Counted from the first letter of the stretch, positions 1 to 5,246 are shown. The stretch: 5,246 nucleotides of DNA from Pseudomonadota bacterium (GCA_027486155.1 JAIXPR010000025.1:1-5246), one strand, 5' to 3'. Notes: generated by a model from the letters alone, not told the origin. Numbers and translations are program-made.

Positions 1-840
1 GATAACGCTCAGCTCCCTCCGCTTGTGCACCACATCGACGAGGAGCTCGAACGCCCCGTGCCGATCTATCGCCCCCACGGCTTCGTCACACGCGAAACGA
101 AGCGAAGGTTTTCGCACCCGATCCGCAAGTGCGTGTATCGCGGCTTCTCGCACCATCGGAGGAATCGAGGACCGAGCTGGGTGTACGGTATTTACCAACA
201 ACGAATCAAGACCGTAGAGCAAGTGGGCGTCAACCGGAACACTCGGAAGCGCGCGTATAACCTCAGCAACCTCGGCTGGATGGTGCTCCGCCGACCGGTG
301 AAGACTCATCATCAGCTGGGCGAGCAGCAGAGTTGGAGTAACATGCAAAGCGTTCTCTTTTTCCGACTCGTTTGAAACGTGGTAGAAATTTGTGGCTCCG
401 ATCGCCATCGCTCGATAGGCTTCAACGCTAAACGCGGCGCCGGCCAGATGAGGGGCCGCGGCGAATCCACCCAGTCGAGTGAGCGCCTGACTCGATACTG
501 GTTTTCCTCGGGCAACCTGTTCCGTAACCGCATGACACGCCGCGGCGAGAAATCGAGGGAGCAATCCGTGTTCCAAAAACACAAAGGTATTAGTCTGGGG
601 ATCTTTAAGTCTCAGCAGCAGCAAGAACTCCTCAGGAGGCAGGAGATTCTGTCGCAACGCGCCAACCGCCGCGTCATAAAATCGCTGGGCGTGGTGAGTC
701 ACCTCCGCCTTCCGGGAAGGATCGTAGAGCACCTCAACAAGGTCGGTGAAACTCTCCTCGACCACAGGAGCTACACCGTGAGGAACCTTAGGGCCACGCG
801 GACCTTCAGGACTAGGAGTGGGGCGGTTCATTGAGACCAT
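1..840 (-). CDS. Hypothetical helical protein, 3' end cut by the window edge
   Basis: I do not recognise this protein. Translating the minus strand from the ATG at 840 gives 280 codons with no stop, reaching the left edge, so the C-terminus is missing. The start is supported by GGAGGG at 849-854, eight bases upstream; a second in-frame ATG lies at 831. The first 25 residues are rich in proline and glycine. The rest looks largely alpha-helical and has no signal peptide or clear membrane segment. The stretch at about residues 229-275 (MVREAAIHALADRV, then RFACDEAVGAIDRHGAFELL) has the spacing and small-residue pattern of HEAT-like helical repeats; that is an inference. No catalytic motif is visible. 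It is separated from the metallopeptidase-like gene upstream by 241 bases and probably has its own promoter. The frame is convincing from its length and ribosome binding site; the function is unknown. Confidence 0.8.
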   Translation of the reverse strand, partial: MVSMNRPTPSPEGPRGPKVPHGVAPVVEESFTDLVEVLYDPSRKAEVTHHAQRFYDAAVGALRQNLLPPEEFLLLLRLKDPQTNTFVFLEHGLLPRFLAAACHAVTEQVARGKPVSSQALTRLGGFAAAPHLAGAAFSVEAYRAMAIGATNFYHVSNESEKENALHVTPTLLLAQLMMSLHRSAEHHPAEVAEVIRALPSVPVDAHLLYGLDSLLVNTVHPARSSIPPMVREAAIHALADRVRKPSLRFACDEAVGAIDRHGAFELLVDVVHKRRELSVI

Positions 841-878
841 ACGAGTTACCCTCCGGGAGCGACATCACAGCCTCCGAG

Positions 879-907
879 AGGGTACGGGCCTACAAGTTCT
901 TAGTCAA
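879..907 (-). promoter_or_regulatory. Possible sigma-70-type promoter for the left-edge gene
   Basis: On the minus strand TTGACT (907-902, five of six consensus bases) is followed after exactly 17 bases by TACCCT (884-879, three of six). Transcription would start near 872, giving a leader of about 30 bases with the GGAGGG site. The -35 is good and the -10 is weak, so this is tentative. Confidence 0.25.
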
Positions 908-927
908 AAAGGGTGTAGGTTTGAGTG

Positions 928-989
928 GCTATCAGGAGCTATCTGCTAGGGGGTGCGAGGCTGGTCGAGGGATAGCACAGAGCTATCCC
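928..989 (-). repeat. GCTATC/GATAGC repeat cluster forming competing hairpins
   Basis: Three copies of GCTATC (928-933, 938-943, 982-987) surround one GATAGC (971-976). The best pairing is GGGATAGC (969-976) with GCTATCCC (982-989): eight perfect base pairs around a five-base loop. GATAGC could instead pair with the copies at 938-943 or 928-933, so the hairpins exclude one another. The first two copies are spaced exactly 10 bases apart. Outer complementarity (GCGA at 955-958 with TCGC at 1002-1005, and GGCT at 959-962 with AGCC at 993-996) could extend the main hairpin. No T-run follows on either strand, so it is not a standard intrinsic terminator. It lies between the metallopeptidase-like gene and the left-edge gene, and its role is unknown. 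Confidence 0.45.
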
Positions 990-1081
990 GCAAGCCGTTC
1001 CTCGCTTGTGTCGGTGCAGAATCTAGGACGCTCCACGGCGCAAGGGCCCTCACAAAAGACGAGCAAGATCTTTAGCCGCCT

Positions 1082-1687
1082 TCATGCGCACACCTCAGCC
1101 ATCTCATCCGGAATACCCAGTCCGTTCCGCCCCTCATCACGTACCAGAGAACGAACCGCCTCTATCGTCGGCCGCACTATCCCGCGCCCATACTCACTAC
1201 GCCACTTCCGCACCCAGATCCCCTCCTCTCGCTCGCGGTACTTGAGCCGACCTCCGAACGCCTCAAAGATCCACTTCATCGCGAGGAGCCGCTCAGGACT
1301 GAGCGCCCGCTCCCGCACCCAAAATTCAGCCGGATGAACTATCGGCCCCAACGGCTCCTGCGGTTCAGCCCCCTTCTTTCGGGATACCCGCGGATCGAGC
1401 TCGCCTTCGCGTAATTCGCGTGGCGGTATCTCAATGTGGAGCAGCTCATGAATGAGAAGGTGACGGACCACCACCTCAGGGGTGTCGGGGTGATTGAAGA
1501 GTGAATGGAGCACGATAACATACCGGTTCTCACTCACCTTGTGCACGCATCCGAGGTTCGGGATGTGCCCATAGTGACAGGAAACGTCGGATGAGAGTTT
1601 CGGAAACAGGGTACGCTCAATCTCCCTGAGTAACTCAGTGGTATCGAATCGAACGAGCTCGAGCTCTCCTTGTGAGATGGCGTCCAT
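1082..1687 (-). CDS. SprT/YgjP-like HExxH zinc metallopeptidase-related protein
   Basis: This 201-residue protein carries a clear zinc-binding signature: RHLLIHELLHIE gives H80-E81-x-x-H84, and 34 residues later comes VHPAEFW, with H118 as the probable third zinc ligand. The order HExxH, short insert, H-x-x-x-F-W resembles the SprT-like/YgjP (DUF45, WLM) families of minimal metallopeptidases. In those families E81 would be the general base. Before the motif is a strand-rich stretch (NRYVIVLHSLF, about residues 54-64), and after it a basic C-terminal part (KYREREEGIWVRKW). There is no signal peptide, so a cytoplasmic location is likely. The ATG at 1687 is chosen because GGAGGG (1692-1697) sits four bases upstream. 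The gene stands alone between gaps of about 240 and 274 bases. The substrate cannot be read from the sequence; the family assignment is by motif only. Confidence 0.75.
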   Translation of the reverse strand: MDAISQGELELVRFDTTELLREIERTLFPKLSSDVSCHYGHIPNLGCVHKVSENRYVIVLHSLFNHPDTPEVVVRHLLIHELLHIEIPPRELREGELDPRVSRKKGAEPQEPLGPIVHPAEFWVRERALSPERLLAMKWIFEAFGGRLKYREREEGIWVRKWRSEYGRGIVRPTIEAVRSLVRDEGRNGLGIPDEMAEVCA

Positions 1688-1708
1688 GGTGCCCTCCGTC
1701 TGATGGCG

Positions 1709-1737
1709 ACAGTAGCTACCGCCACCTATCCGGTCAA
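1709..1737 (-). promoter_or_regulatory. Possible promoter for the metallopeptidase-like gene
   Basis: On the minus strand TTGACC (1737-1732) is followed after 17 bases by TACTGT (1714-1709). Transcription would start near 1702, only about 15 bases before the ATG, which just accommodates the GGAGGG site. The layout repeats that of the possible promoter at 879-907 (TTGAC, 17 bases, TAC..T). The -10 is weak. Confidence 0.22.
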
Positions 1738-1829
1738 TATCGCGACGAAATGAGTATGGCCCAGGAGTCGACTATACCCCGGCAGTCCGTGGCATATTCT
1801 TTCGAGATGCTGTCTATACCCATCCCTCT

Positions 1830-1858
1830 CGGCCAGACGGGCGCCAACACTCTGACCG
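1830..1858 (-). other. Hairpin downstream of yhcG
   Basis: CGGCCAGA (1830-1837) and TCTGACCG (1851-1858) form an eight-pair stem on the minus-strand transcript (one G-U pair) around a 13-base loop. It lies about 105 bases past the yhcG stop. No T-run follows, so a terminator role is only possible. The rest of the 1688-1961 gap holds the possible promoter at 1709-1737 and nothing else I can support. Confidence 0.25.
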
Positions 1859-1961
1859 CACCAGAGACCTCCCGCACGGAAAGGGACGCCCCACTGCCAA
1901 TCCACCCGACAGACTCGACAGTCAAAGATGGAATTGCAAGCGCTCCATAATGTTGAACCTC

Positions 1962-3002
1962 TCACCTCTTCCTCTCAAACTCTCGACGCTCACGCTCAAG
2001 CTCGGCTATCAGGAGACGCTCATCAGGCAGAGTCATACGATATTCGGATGCGAGAACTTTATTCGGAAGCCCCTCGAAAGCATACTTGGCTAAGGTCTCG
2101 CCCTTTGACGCGCAGAGAATCAACCCCACAGGGGGATTCTCGTCTCGGTGGGTCCAGTGCGCTCGAGCATAGTTGAGATAAAGGTGCATCTGTCCGATAT
2201 CAGCGTGCGAAAGCTTGCCGAGTTTTATGTCGATAATAACCAAACATCGCAAAACGCGATGGTAGAGGAGCAAATCCACTCTAAACCATTCATTGTCTAG
2301 TCTAAGCCGCTTTTGACGCCCAACGAAGGTGAAGGCGCCACCTAATTCGAGCAGAAAGGATTCAAGTCGAAGCACGAGCGCGTCCTCTAAGTCGCTCTCA
2401 GAGTATTCATCCTTCAAGTCAAGAAACTCCAAAACGAGAGGATCCTTGATCTGCTCCTCCGGGGATGTACCCTCCGCTCCTCTGGACGCCCGTCCCTTTT
2501 TGAGCATCGTCGCCTTGTTGCGTGATAGAAGTGCCCTTTCGTAAAACTGGCTATCAATCTGACGAGCCAGCTGCTTCTCAGACCATCCCCCATGTAGAGC
2601 TTCCTGCTCATAGAAAGCACGGGCCGATATACTCCCCACGGAGAGCAATCGAACATAGTGCGACCACGGCAAGGAGAACCCGTCGATGAATTTCGCAGAC
2701 GACTTCTGCGAAATTGGCCACTCCTGATAAAACTTCCGCATCAACAAAAGGTTCCGCTCGGAAAAGCCCCGGCCGAAACGAGCGGACAGATCTTTCGAAA
2801 GTTGCTTCAACACCGCTCGTCCGTATTGGGCTCGCTTGCTTCCGTGTTGCTCGTATTCAACGATACGTTGACCGATCTCCCAGTACGTCATCACCATAGC
2901 GGTATTTATCGCTCGAGCACTTGCTCGCCTCGACTGTTCGAGAAGATGGCTAACATCAGAAAACAGCGTCAAATATTTTGCGGTGTTTTGTGGCTTCGTC
3001 AC
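1962..3002 (-). CDS. yhcG: YhcG-family (DUF1016) PDDEXK nuclease
   Basis: This complete 346-residue protein matches the YhcG/DUF1016 family, whose E. coli member is of similar size. The N-terminal helical domain (about 10-165) holds the family blocks TYWEIGQRIVEYEQ, GRGFSERNLLLMRKFY and LPWSHYVRLL, then FYEQEALHGGWSEKQLARQI. The C-terminal nuclease domain (about 185-330) shows LLELGGAFTFVGRQKRL, FRVDLLLYHRVLRCLVIIDIK and GQMHLYLNY, then PPVGLILC. Likely PD-(D/E)xK residues are E214, D243 and D258-x-K260; the middle acidic residue is Asp rather than the commoner Glu, a conservative change. The start is a GTG at 3002 with AGGAG (3009-3013) six bases upstream. A basic, charged tail (ERERREFERKR) ends the protein. 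Family members are DNA-associated and frequent in restriction and defence neighbourhoods, but their function is not settled. No restriction-modification partner is visible here. Confidence 0.93.
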   Translation of the reverse strand: MTKPQNTAKYLTLFSDVSHLLEQSRRASARAINTAMVMTYWEIGQRIVEYEQHGSKRAQYGRAVLKQLSKDLSARFGRGFSERNLLLMRKFYQEWPISQKSSAKFIDGFSLPWSHYVRLLSVGSISARAFYEQEALHGGWSEKQLARQIDSQFYERALLSRNKATMLKKGRASRGAEGTSPEEQIKDPLVLEFLDLKDEYSESDLEDALVLRLESFLLELGGAFTFVGRQKRLRLDNEWFRVDLLLYHRVLRCLVIIDIKLGKLSHADIGQMHLYLNYARAHWTHRDENPPVGLILCASKGETLAKYAFEGLPNKVLASEYRMTLPDERLLIAELERERREFERKR

Positions 3003-3120
3003 CGACTACTCCTATGGGTGTAGAACGCCTCCAACAGCTTGAATGCTGGTTTGCTGGCACAAAGTCACTATTCGACGACGCAGGAGGAAAGTTGCGTATC
3101 GTATCCATAGGTGGGAGTAG
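3003..3120 (-). promoter_or_regulatory. yhcG leader with complementarity to its ribosome binding site
   Basis: The yhcG Shine-Dalgarno sits in CCATAGGAGTAG (minus strand, 3017-3006). About 87 bases upstream on the same strand is CTACTCCCACCTATGG (3120-3105), which is its complement apart from a four-base insertion. Pairing would give 12 base pairs with one bulge and would bury AGGAG. This assumes the transcript starts upstream of 3120; no convincing promoter was found. The rest of the gap up to 3215 shows nothing I can support. Confidence 0.3.
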
Positions 3121-3215
3121 GGAATGAAGACCTGGAGAATTCAACAACACCGCGGTTCAAACCGATGAAGGGAAGCCTCGAATTATCTGAGAGTAGCTTG
3201 AACGGCACCGAAACG

Positions 3216-3602
3216 TCACTTAATTCGCCTACACTTAGTTCCGCAAGCCTTATAGAGCTTCTTGATTAACTTATTCTGCGTTCCAGAGTAGGCAACCCAC
3301 TCCTGACGATTCTTTTCGGTTGCGGCATACCGCGCATTGGCGTTGTCACGCTGGGTTGCCACTGCCGAGAGTGTGTTTAAGCATGTTGCGCCTGTGGACT
3401 CTACCGAGTTCACATAGTCACACATCGATTTCATGTACAGCCCGAAATTGTAGGAGCTCATGTTGTATTGGTCGCAGTCATACGAGGAGAAATATGCCGA
3501 GTGACAGCTGGTTTCGTATTCAGCGATGAAACATCCCTTCGGAACGGCATACGCGCCACGTGACATGAACCCCACCAACAGGGCCAGAACTATCTTCTTC
3601 AT
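3216..3602 (-). CDS. Small secreted cysteine-rich protein, unknown function
   Basis: I do not recognise the family. The 128-residue product starts with a typical signal peptide: MKK, a hydrophobic core IVLALLVGFM, and a likely signal peptidase I site AYA|VP after residue 19. The frame is open a further 22 codons upstream, but the ATG at 3602 is chosen because it places the signal peptide at the N-terminus; the ribosome site is weak (GAGAG at 3611-3615). The mature protein of about 109 residues has seven cysteines (C24, C33, C43, C61, C74, C120, C124), many tyrosines and serines in its first half, and a basic tail with a CxxxC pair followed by RRIK. There is no lipobox, so a periplasmic or secreted disulfide-bonded protein is inferred. 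Its base composition looks more AT-rich than the neighbours. It is divergent from the lipoprotein ORF to its right and probably transcribed alone. Confidence 0.72.
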   Translation of the reverse strand: MKKIVLALLVGFMSRGAYAVPKGCFIAEYETSCHSAYFSSYDCDQYNMSSYNFGLYMKSMCDYVNSVESTGATCLNTLSAVATQRDNANARYAATEKNRQEWVAYSGTQNKLIKKLYKACGTKCRRIK

Positions 3603-3672
3603 ATTATAAACTCTCGCAAGCACTCCATACAGCCGCCCCACCCTAGCAGCCAGCCGCCCCCTACTCAAAAAC

Positions 3673-3693
3673 GTGTCTCACCAGGTGAGTCAC
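3673..3693. promoter_or_regulatory. 21-bp dyad, candidate operator between divergent genes
   Basis: GTGTCTCACC (3673-3682), a central A (3683), and GGTGAGTCAC (3684-3693) form an inverted repeat with nine of ten positions matching. The length and odd-base centre suit a dimeric DNA-binding regulator. It lies between the start of the cysteine-rich protein (3602, minus) and that of the lipoprotein ORF (3784, plus), about 70 and 90 bases from each. No T-run follows, which argues against a terminator. The remainder of 3603-3783 shows no strong promoter consensus. Confidence 0.4.
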
Positions 3694-3783
3694 TCTACCC
3701 GTCATGGCCGAGCAACAGGGCACCAACATCTACGACCTTACATACGCTACACTGTGATATAGGATCCCTGACTCATACACCCC

Positions 3784-4167
3784 ATGAAGGTCCCTATGCG
3801 ACTACTTCACATACTCCTTCTCGTACTGCTCGTTGGCTGCGGCCCTGGCATCCGCTATCGACCGGGAGAGATCCCTGCCCCAACCACAACCAACCTCAAT
3901 GACATCCAAGCCGGGCACCAGCTGCATGCGCAGATGGTCGCTCAAAATCCTATCCTTCGCGTTCCAATTCGGAAAAGGGATTACATACCCGGCCCGTCAG
4001 GAGACGGGCCCTCCGGTTCTTTGCAATACAGAACGCCAGTGGCTTATGCCGTCAGGGGCGCAAGATGGTCGCCCCCTCACCTACCTAGCACCACCAACCC
4101 GCGCCGAGATCTCCCTCGCAAGCTCCCGCACAAGCGCGCTCAGCGCAGCCACACGAGCTTCGCTTGA
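3784..4167 (+). CDS. Short lipoprotein ORF, possibly a truncated gene
   Basis: This is the only plus-strand coding candidate. It begins with a lipoprotein signal peptide: hydrophobic LLHILLLVLLVG and lipobox LVGC, lipidated at C19, with Gly at +2 fitting outer-membrane sorting. The ATG at 3784 has no good ribosome site; the in-frame ATG at 3796 has AAGG (3787-3790) five bases upstream and still leaves a usable signal (Cys at 15), so it may be the true start. The segment DIQAGHQLHAQMVAQNPILR (40-59) resembles the helix that precedes the protease domain of some M48-type lipoproteins, but no HExxH follows. From about residue 68 the sequence is Pro/Arg-rich and low in information. It crosses a GC-rich hairpin, and the last 29 codons are antisense to pqiC. 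The signal peptide is credible; the C-terminal half may not be native. Confidence 0.5.
   Translation: MKVPMRLLHILLLVLLVGCGPGIRYRPGEIPAPTTTNLNDIQAGHQLHAQMVAQNPILRVPIRKRDYIPGPSGDGPSGSLQYRTPVAYAVRGARWSPPHLPSTTNPRRDLPRKLPHKRAQRSHTSFA
3971..4010 (-). terminator. GC-rich hairpin, probable terminator after pqiC
   Basis: GGCCCGTC (3991-3998) and GACGGGCC (4003-4010) form eight perfect pairs around a four-base loop. On the minus strand it begins 70 bases past the pqiC stop and is followed by GGGTATGTAATCCCTTTT (3990-3973), a small three-pair hairpin and a T4 run. On the plus strand a T-rich TTCTTT (4017-4022) follows six bases after the stem, so it may act in both directions. It lies inside the plus-strand lipoprotein ORF. 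Confidence 0.5.
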
Positions 4168-4674
4168 GGTGTCCTCTGCGGAACCGGTGAACTCAGAGAT
4201 CGTCAACGGAACGGTAGCCACCGCGGTTCGATCGGCGCCGGTAGCCCAACGGGCTTTGAGGAGCGCCCTGCCTTCGTCGGTCACATCGAATTGGAGCACC
4301 TCAACTTGGAGCACCCGCGCGCCTCGACGTTGCGGGTACACATCTGAGGAGAAAACGTTACTACTCTTTAACTCGCGAGAGAGATCGCTCAAAAGCGCCT
4401 CTCTGAAATTCACGTCCGGATCTTCGATCCACCGCTCGTATTCATCGCGAGAGATCTCGTTGATGCCGGTCCTGACAGCGATGCGGGGGTCGTTGAGATA
4501 TTGCGGAAATACTACGGACGCTACCTCGAGCTGAATCCCCTCAGAGGAGAGCGCCGGAGATGATTCGGCCTCCTGTTGGGAGGTGAGGGAATAGAATCGG
4601 GAGGGAGGCGAACGGAAGCACCCAACCGAGGTAAGCAAAAGAACCGTGAGAAGAGCTCGTTGTACCGTTTTCAT
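4081..4674 (-). CDS. pqiC: PqiC-type (DUF330, COG3218) MCE-system lipoprotein
   Basis: This complete 197-residue lipoprotein is of the PqiC/YmbA family (ABC-type transport auxiliary lipoprotein). The signal peptide MKTVQRALLTVLLLTSVGC ends in a lipobox with the lipidated Cys at 19. It is followed by the usual short linker SPPSRFYSLT, matching the family's SP..RYY.L pattern. The family core is FPQYLNDPRIAVRTG with NEISRDEYERWIED (about 56-86), then FREALLSDLSREL and the strand RVLQVEVLQFDV. In E. coli PqiC is an outer-membrane lipoprotein that works with PqiB, an MCE protein spanning the periplasm, in lipid transport and envelope integrity. Start and coupling are clear: AAGGA (4682-4678) overlaps the stop codon of the upstream pqiB-like gene, only six bases away. 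The 3' end overlaps the convergent lipoprotein ORF by 87 bases. Length agrees with the family. Confidence 0.9.
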   Translation of the reverse strand: MKTVQRALLTVLLLTSVGCFRSPPSRFYSLTSQQEAESSPALSSEGIQLEVASVVFPQYLNDPRIAVRTGINEISRDEYERWIEDPDVNFREALLSDLSRELKSSNVFSSDVYPQRRGARVLQVEVLQFDVTDEGRALLKARWATGADRTAVATVPLTISEFTGSAEDTSSEARVAALSALVRELAREISARVGGAR

Positions 4675-4680
4675 ATATCC

Positions 4681-5246
4681 TTACCGTTTTCCTCTGAGCA
4701 GCGACTCAGGGTGCTGCTCAAGATAATCAGCGAGTCGTCGAAGGGCGCGAGCTGAGTTCGATACCTCATCCATCGCCGCCGAGGTCTTTCCAATCAGCGG
4801 ATCGCTCTGCTCGAGCGTAGACTGCAAACTCTTCAGCGTGCTCGTGAGCTGGCCGGACGCAACCTTGAACTCCTGAGAGAGCCCATCGGTCTTGGTGTCT
4901 AAGTTTTTCGAGAGCACCTCAAGCTCCTTCATCAGCGCGTTGAGGTTAGTGAAGGCGTCCTTTATATCATTCGATGAGAGGAGGTCCTCGATCTTCTCGA
5001 TCGCCACGACCGTCTTCTGCGCGAGCTCAGCCAATGGGATCTGCTGCAGGGTCTCTTGCAACTTTTCAAGTGGTGATGGCGCGGTAGGGATCTCCTGATA
5101 GTCCTCATCGTCCGCCGCCATCAGCCGTATGGGAACCTCCGGCATAAAATCGAGCTGAACGAAGAGCTGTCCGGTCACGATACTATCCAATCCGAGCTGT
5201 GCTCGAAGCCCTCGCGCGCTAAGGCGTGAGACCAATCCCGGCTCGC
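4681..5246 (-). CDS. pqiB: PqiB/MlaD-family MCE protein, C-terminal part (5' end beyond window)
   Basis: The frame runs off the right edge; 187 C-terminal residues are visible and the TTG at 5235 is internal, not a start. The first visible block, RGLRAQLGLDSIVTGQLFVQLDF, is the conserved end of an MCE domain in PqiB-type proteins (the RGxRAQL...LTGQLYVxLDF pattern). Next comes the characteristic YQEIPTAPSPLEKLQETLQQ segment. About 100 residues of heptad-like helix follow (ELAQKTVVAIEKIEDLL through LKSLQSTLEQ), which in this family forms a periplasmic coiled-coil tube or needle. The end, ARALRRLADYLEQHPESLLRGK, is also typical. The protein would be anchored in the inner membrane by its missing N-terminus. 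It is followed by pqiC with a six-base gap, so the two form an operon. Whether a PqiA-like membrane protein or an MlaE/MlaF-type ABC transporter lies upstream cannot be seen, so the pqiB symbol is by family. Confidence 0.88.
   Translation of the reverse strand, partial: EPGLVSRLSARGLRAQLGLDSIVTGQLFVQLDFMPEVPIRLMAADDEDYQEIPTAPSPLEKLQETLQQIPLAELAQKTVVAIEKIEDLLSSNDIKDAFTNLNALMKELEVLSKNLDTKTDGLSQEFKVASGQLTSTLKSLQSTLEQSDPLIGKTSAAMDEVSNSARALRRLADYLEQHPESLLRGKR

Larger units (their letters stand above)
841..1081. other. Intergenic region, no convincing gene
   Basis: Minus-strand frames are broken by stops. The plus frame is open, but it continues straight into the antisense of the metallopeptidase-like gene and begins at a TTG without a ribosome binding site. 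The stretch holds only the possible promoter and the GCTATC/GATAGC cluster described separately. Confidence 0.6.

Noticed and set aside
25..834. Two plus-strand open frames (25-375 and 379-834)
   Set aside because: They are antisense to a continuous 280-codon minus-strand frame that has a strong ribosome site and plausible protein composition; their own translations are Arg/Ser-rich and patternless.
831..1337. Plus-strand open frame starting at TTG 831
   Set aside because: It has no ribosome site, and its second half is the antisense of the HExxH gene. The first 80 codons look somewhat protein-like but show no recognised motif.
3153..3164. tRNA T-arm-like CGGTTCAAACCG
   Set aside because: No anticodon arm, D-arm or acceptor stem can be built around it.
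3603..3608. Perfect TATAAT just upstream of the cysteine-rich protein start
   Set aside because: As a -10 box it would start transcription inside the coding region, and no -35 lies 16-18 bases upstream.
3603..3668. N-terminal extension of the cysteine-rich protein to 3668
   Set aside because: The extra 22 residues would bury the signal peptide and lack a better ribosome site.
3833..4534. Plus-strand 233-codon open frame
   Set aside because: It is mostly antisense to pqiC, a well-supported family member, and the translation is Ser/Arg/Thr-rich without domains.
5233..5235. TTG as start of the right-edge MCE gene
   Set aside because: The same frame stays open to the edge and the following residues are the middle of a conserved MCE block, so the gene clearly starts outside the window.
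1..5246. CRISPR array, insertion sequence, rRNA or integrase
   Set aside because: No regularly spaced direct repeats, terminal inverted repeats with transposase, or recognisable rRNA or integrase sequence was seen.

Overview
The window comes from a Gram-negative bacterium, most likely a member of the Pseudomonadota or a related proteobacterial group. The evidence is an MCE (PqiB/MlaD-type) protein coupled to a PqiC-type lipoprotein, a pair that works in the periplasm between two membranes, plus two other exported proteins. Base composition is moderately GC-rich by eye, with strong GGAGG-type ribosome binding sites. I cannot place the organism more precisely.

Layout, left to right. (1) Positions 1-840, minus strand: an uninterrupted 280-codon reading frame that runs off the left edge. 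It is an unrecognised, mostly helical protein whose visible C-terminal part looks HEAT-like. (2) Positions 841-1081: non-coding, with a possible promoter and a cluster of GCTATC/GATAGC repeats that can form competing hairpins. (3) Positions 1082-1687, minus: a small HExxH zinc-metallopeptidase-like protein of SprT/YgjP type. (4) Positions 1688-1961: non-coding, with a possible promoter and one hairpin. (5) Positions 1962-3002, minus: a complete YhcG (DUF1016) PDDEXK nuclease, from a family often seen in defence and mobile contexts, here without a visible partner. (6) Positions 3003-3215: non-coding; part of it is complementary to the yhcG ribosome binding site. (7) Positions 3216-3602, minus: a small secreted cysteine-rich protein of unknown function. 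(8) Positions 3603-3783: a divergent intergenic region carrying a 21-bp near-perfect dyad. (9) Positions 3784-4167, plus: a short lipoprotein ORF, the only plus-strand gene, possibly the remnant of a larger gene. (10) Positions 4081-4674 and 4681-5246, minus: pqiC and the 3' end of a pqiB-like gene, translationally coupled, with a GC-rich hairpin beyond pqiC.

The only clear functional unit is pqiB-pqiC, which belongs to an MCE lipid-transport or envelope-integrity system. The rest looks like a loose series of singly transcribed accessory genes, since large gaps (about 180-275 bp) separate most of them. I see no complete mobile element, tRNA, rRNA or CRISPR array, and nothing that clearly forms a new multi-gene system. 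The least explained items are the left-edge protein, the cysteine-rich exported protein with its divergent dyad, and the truncated-looking lipoprotein.
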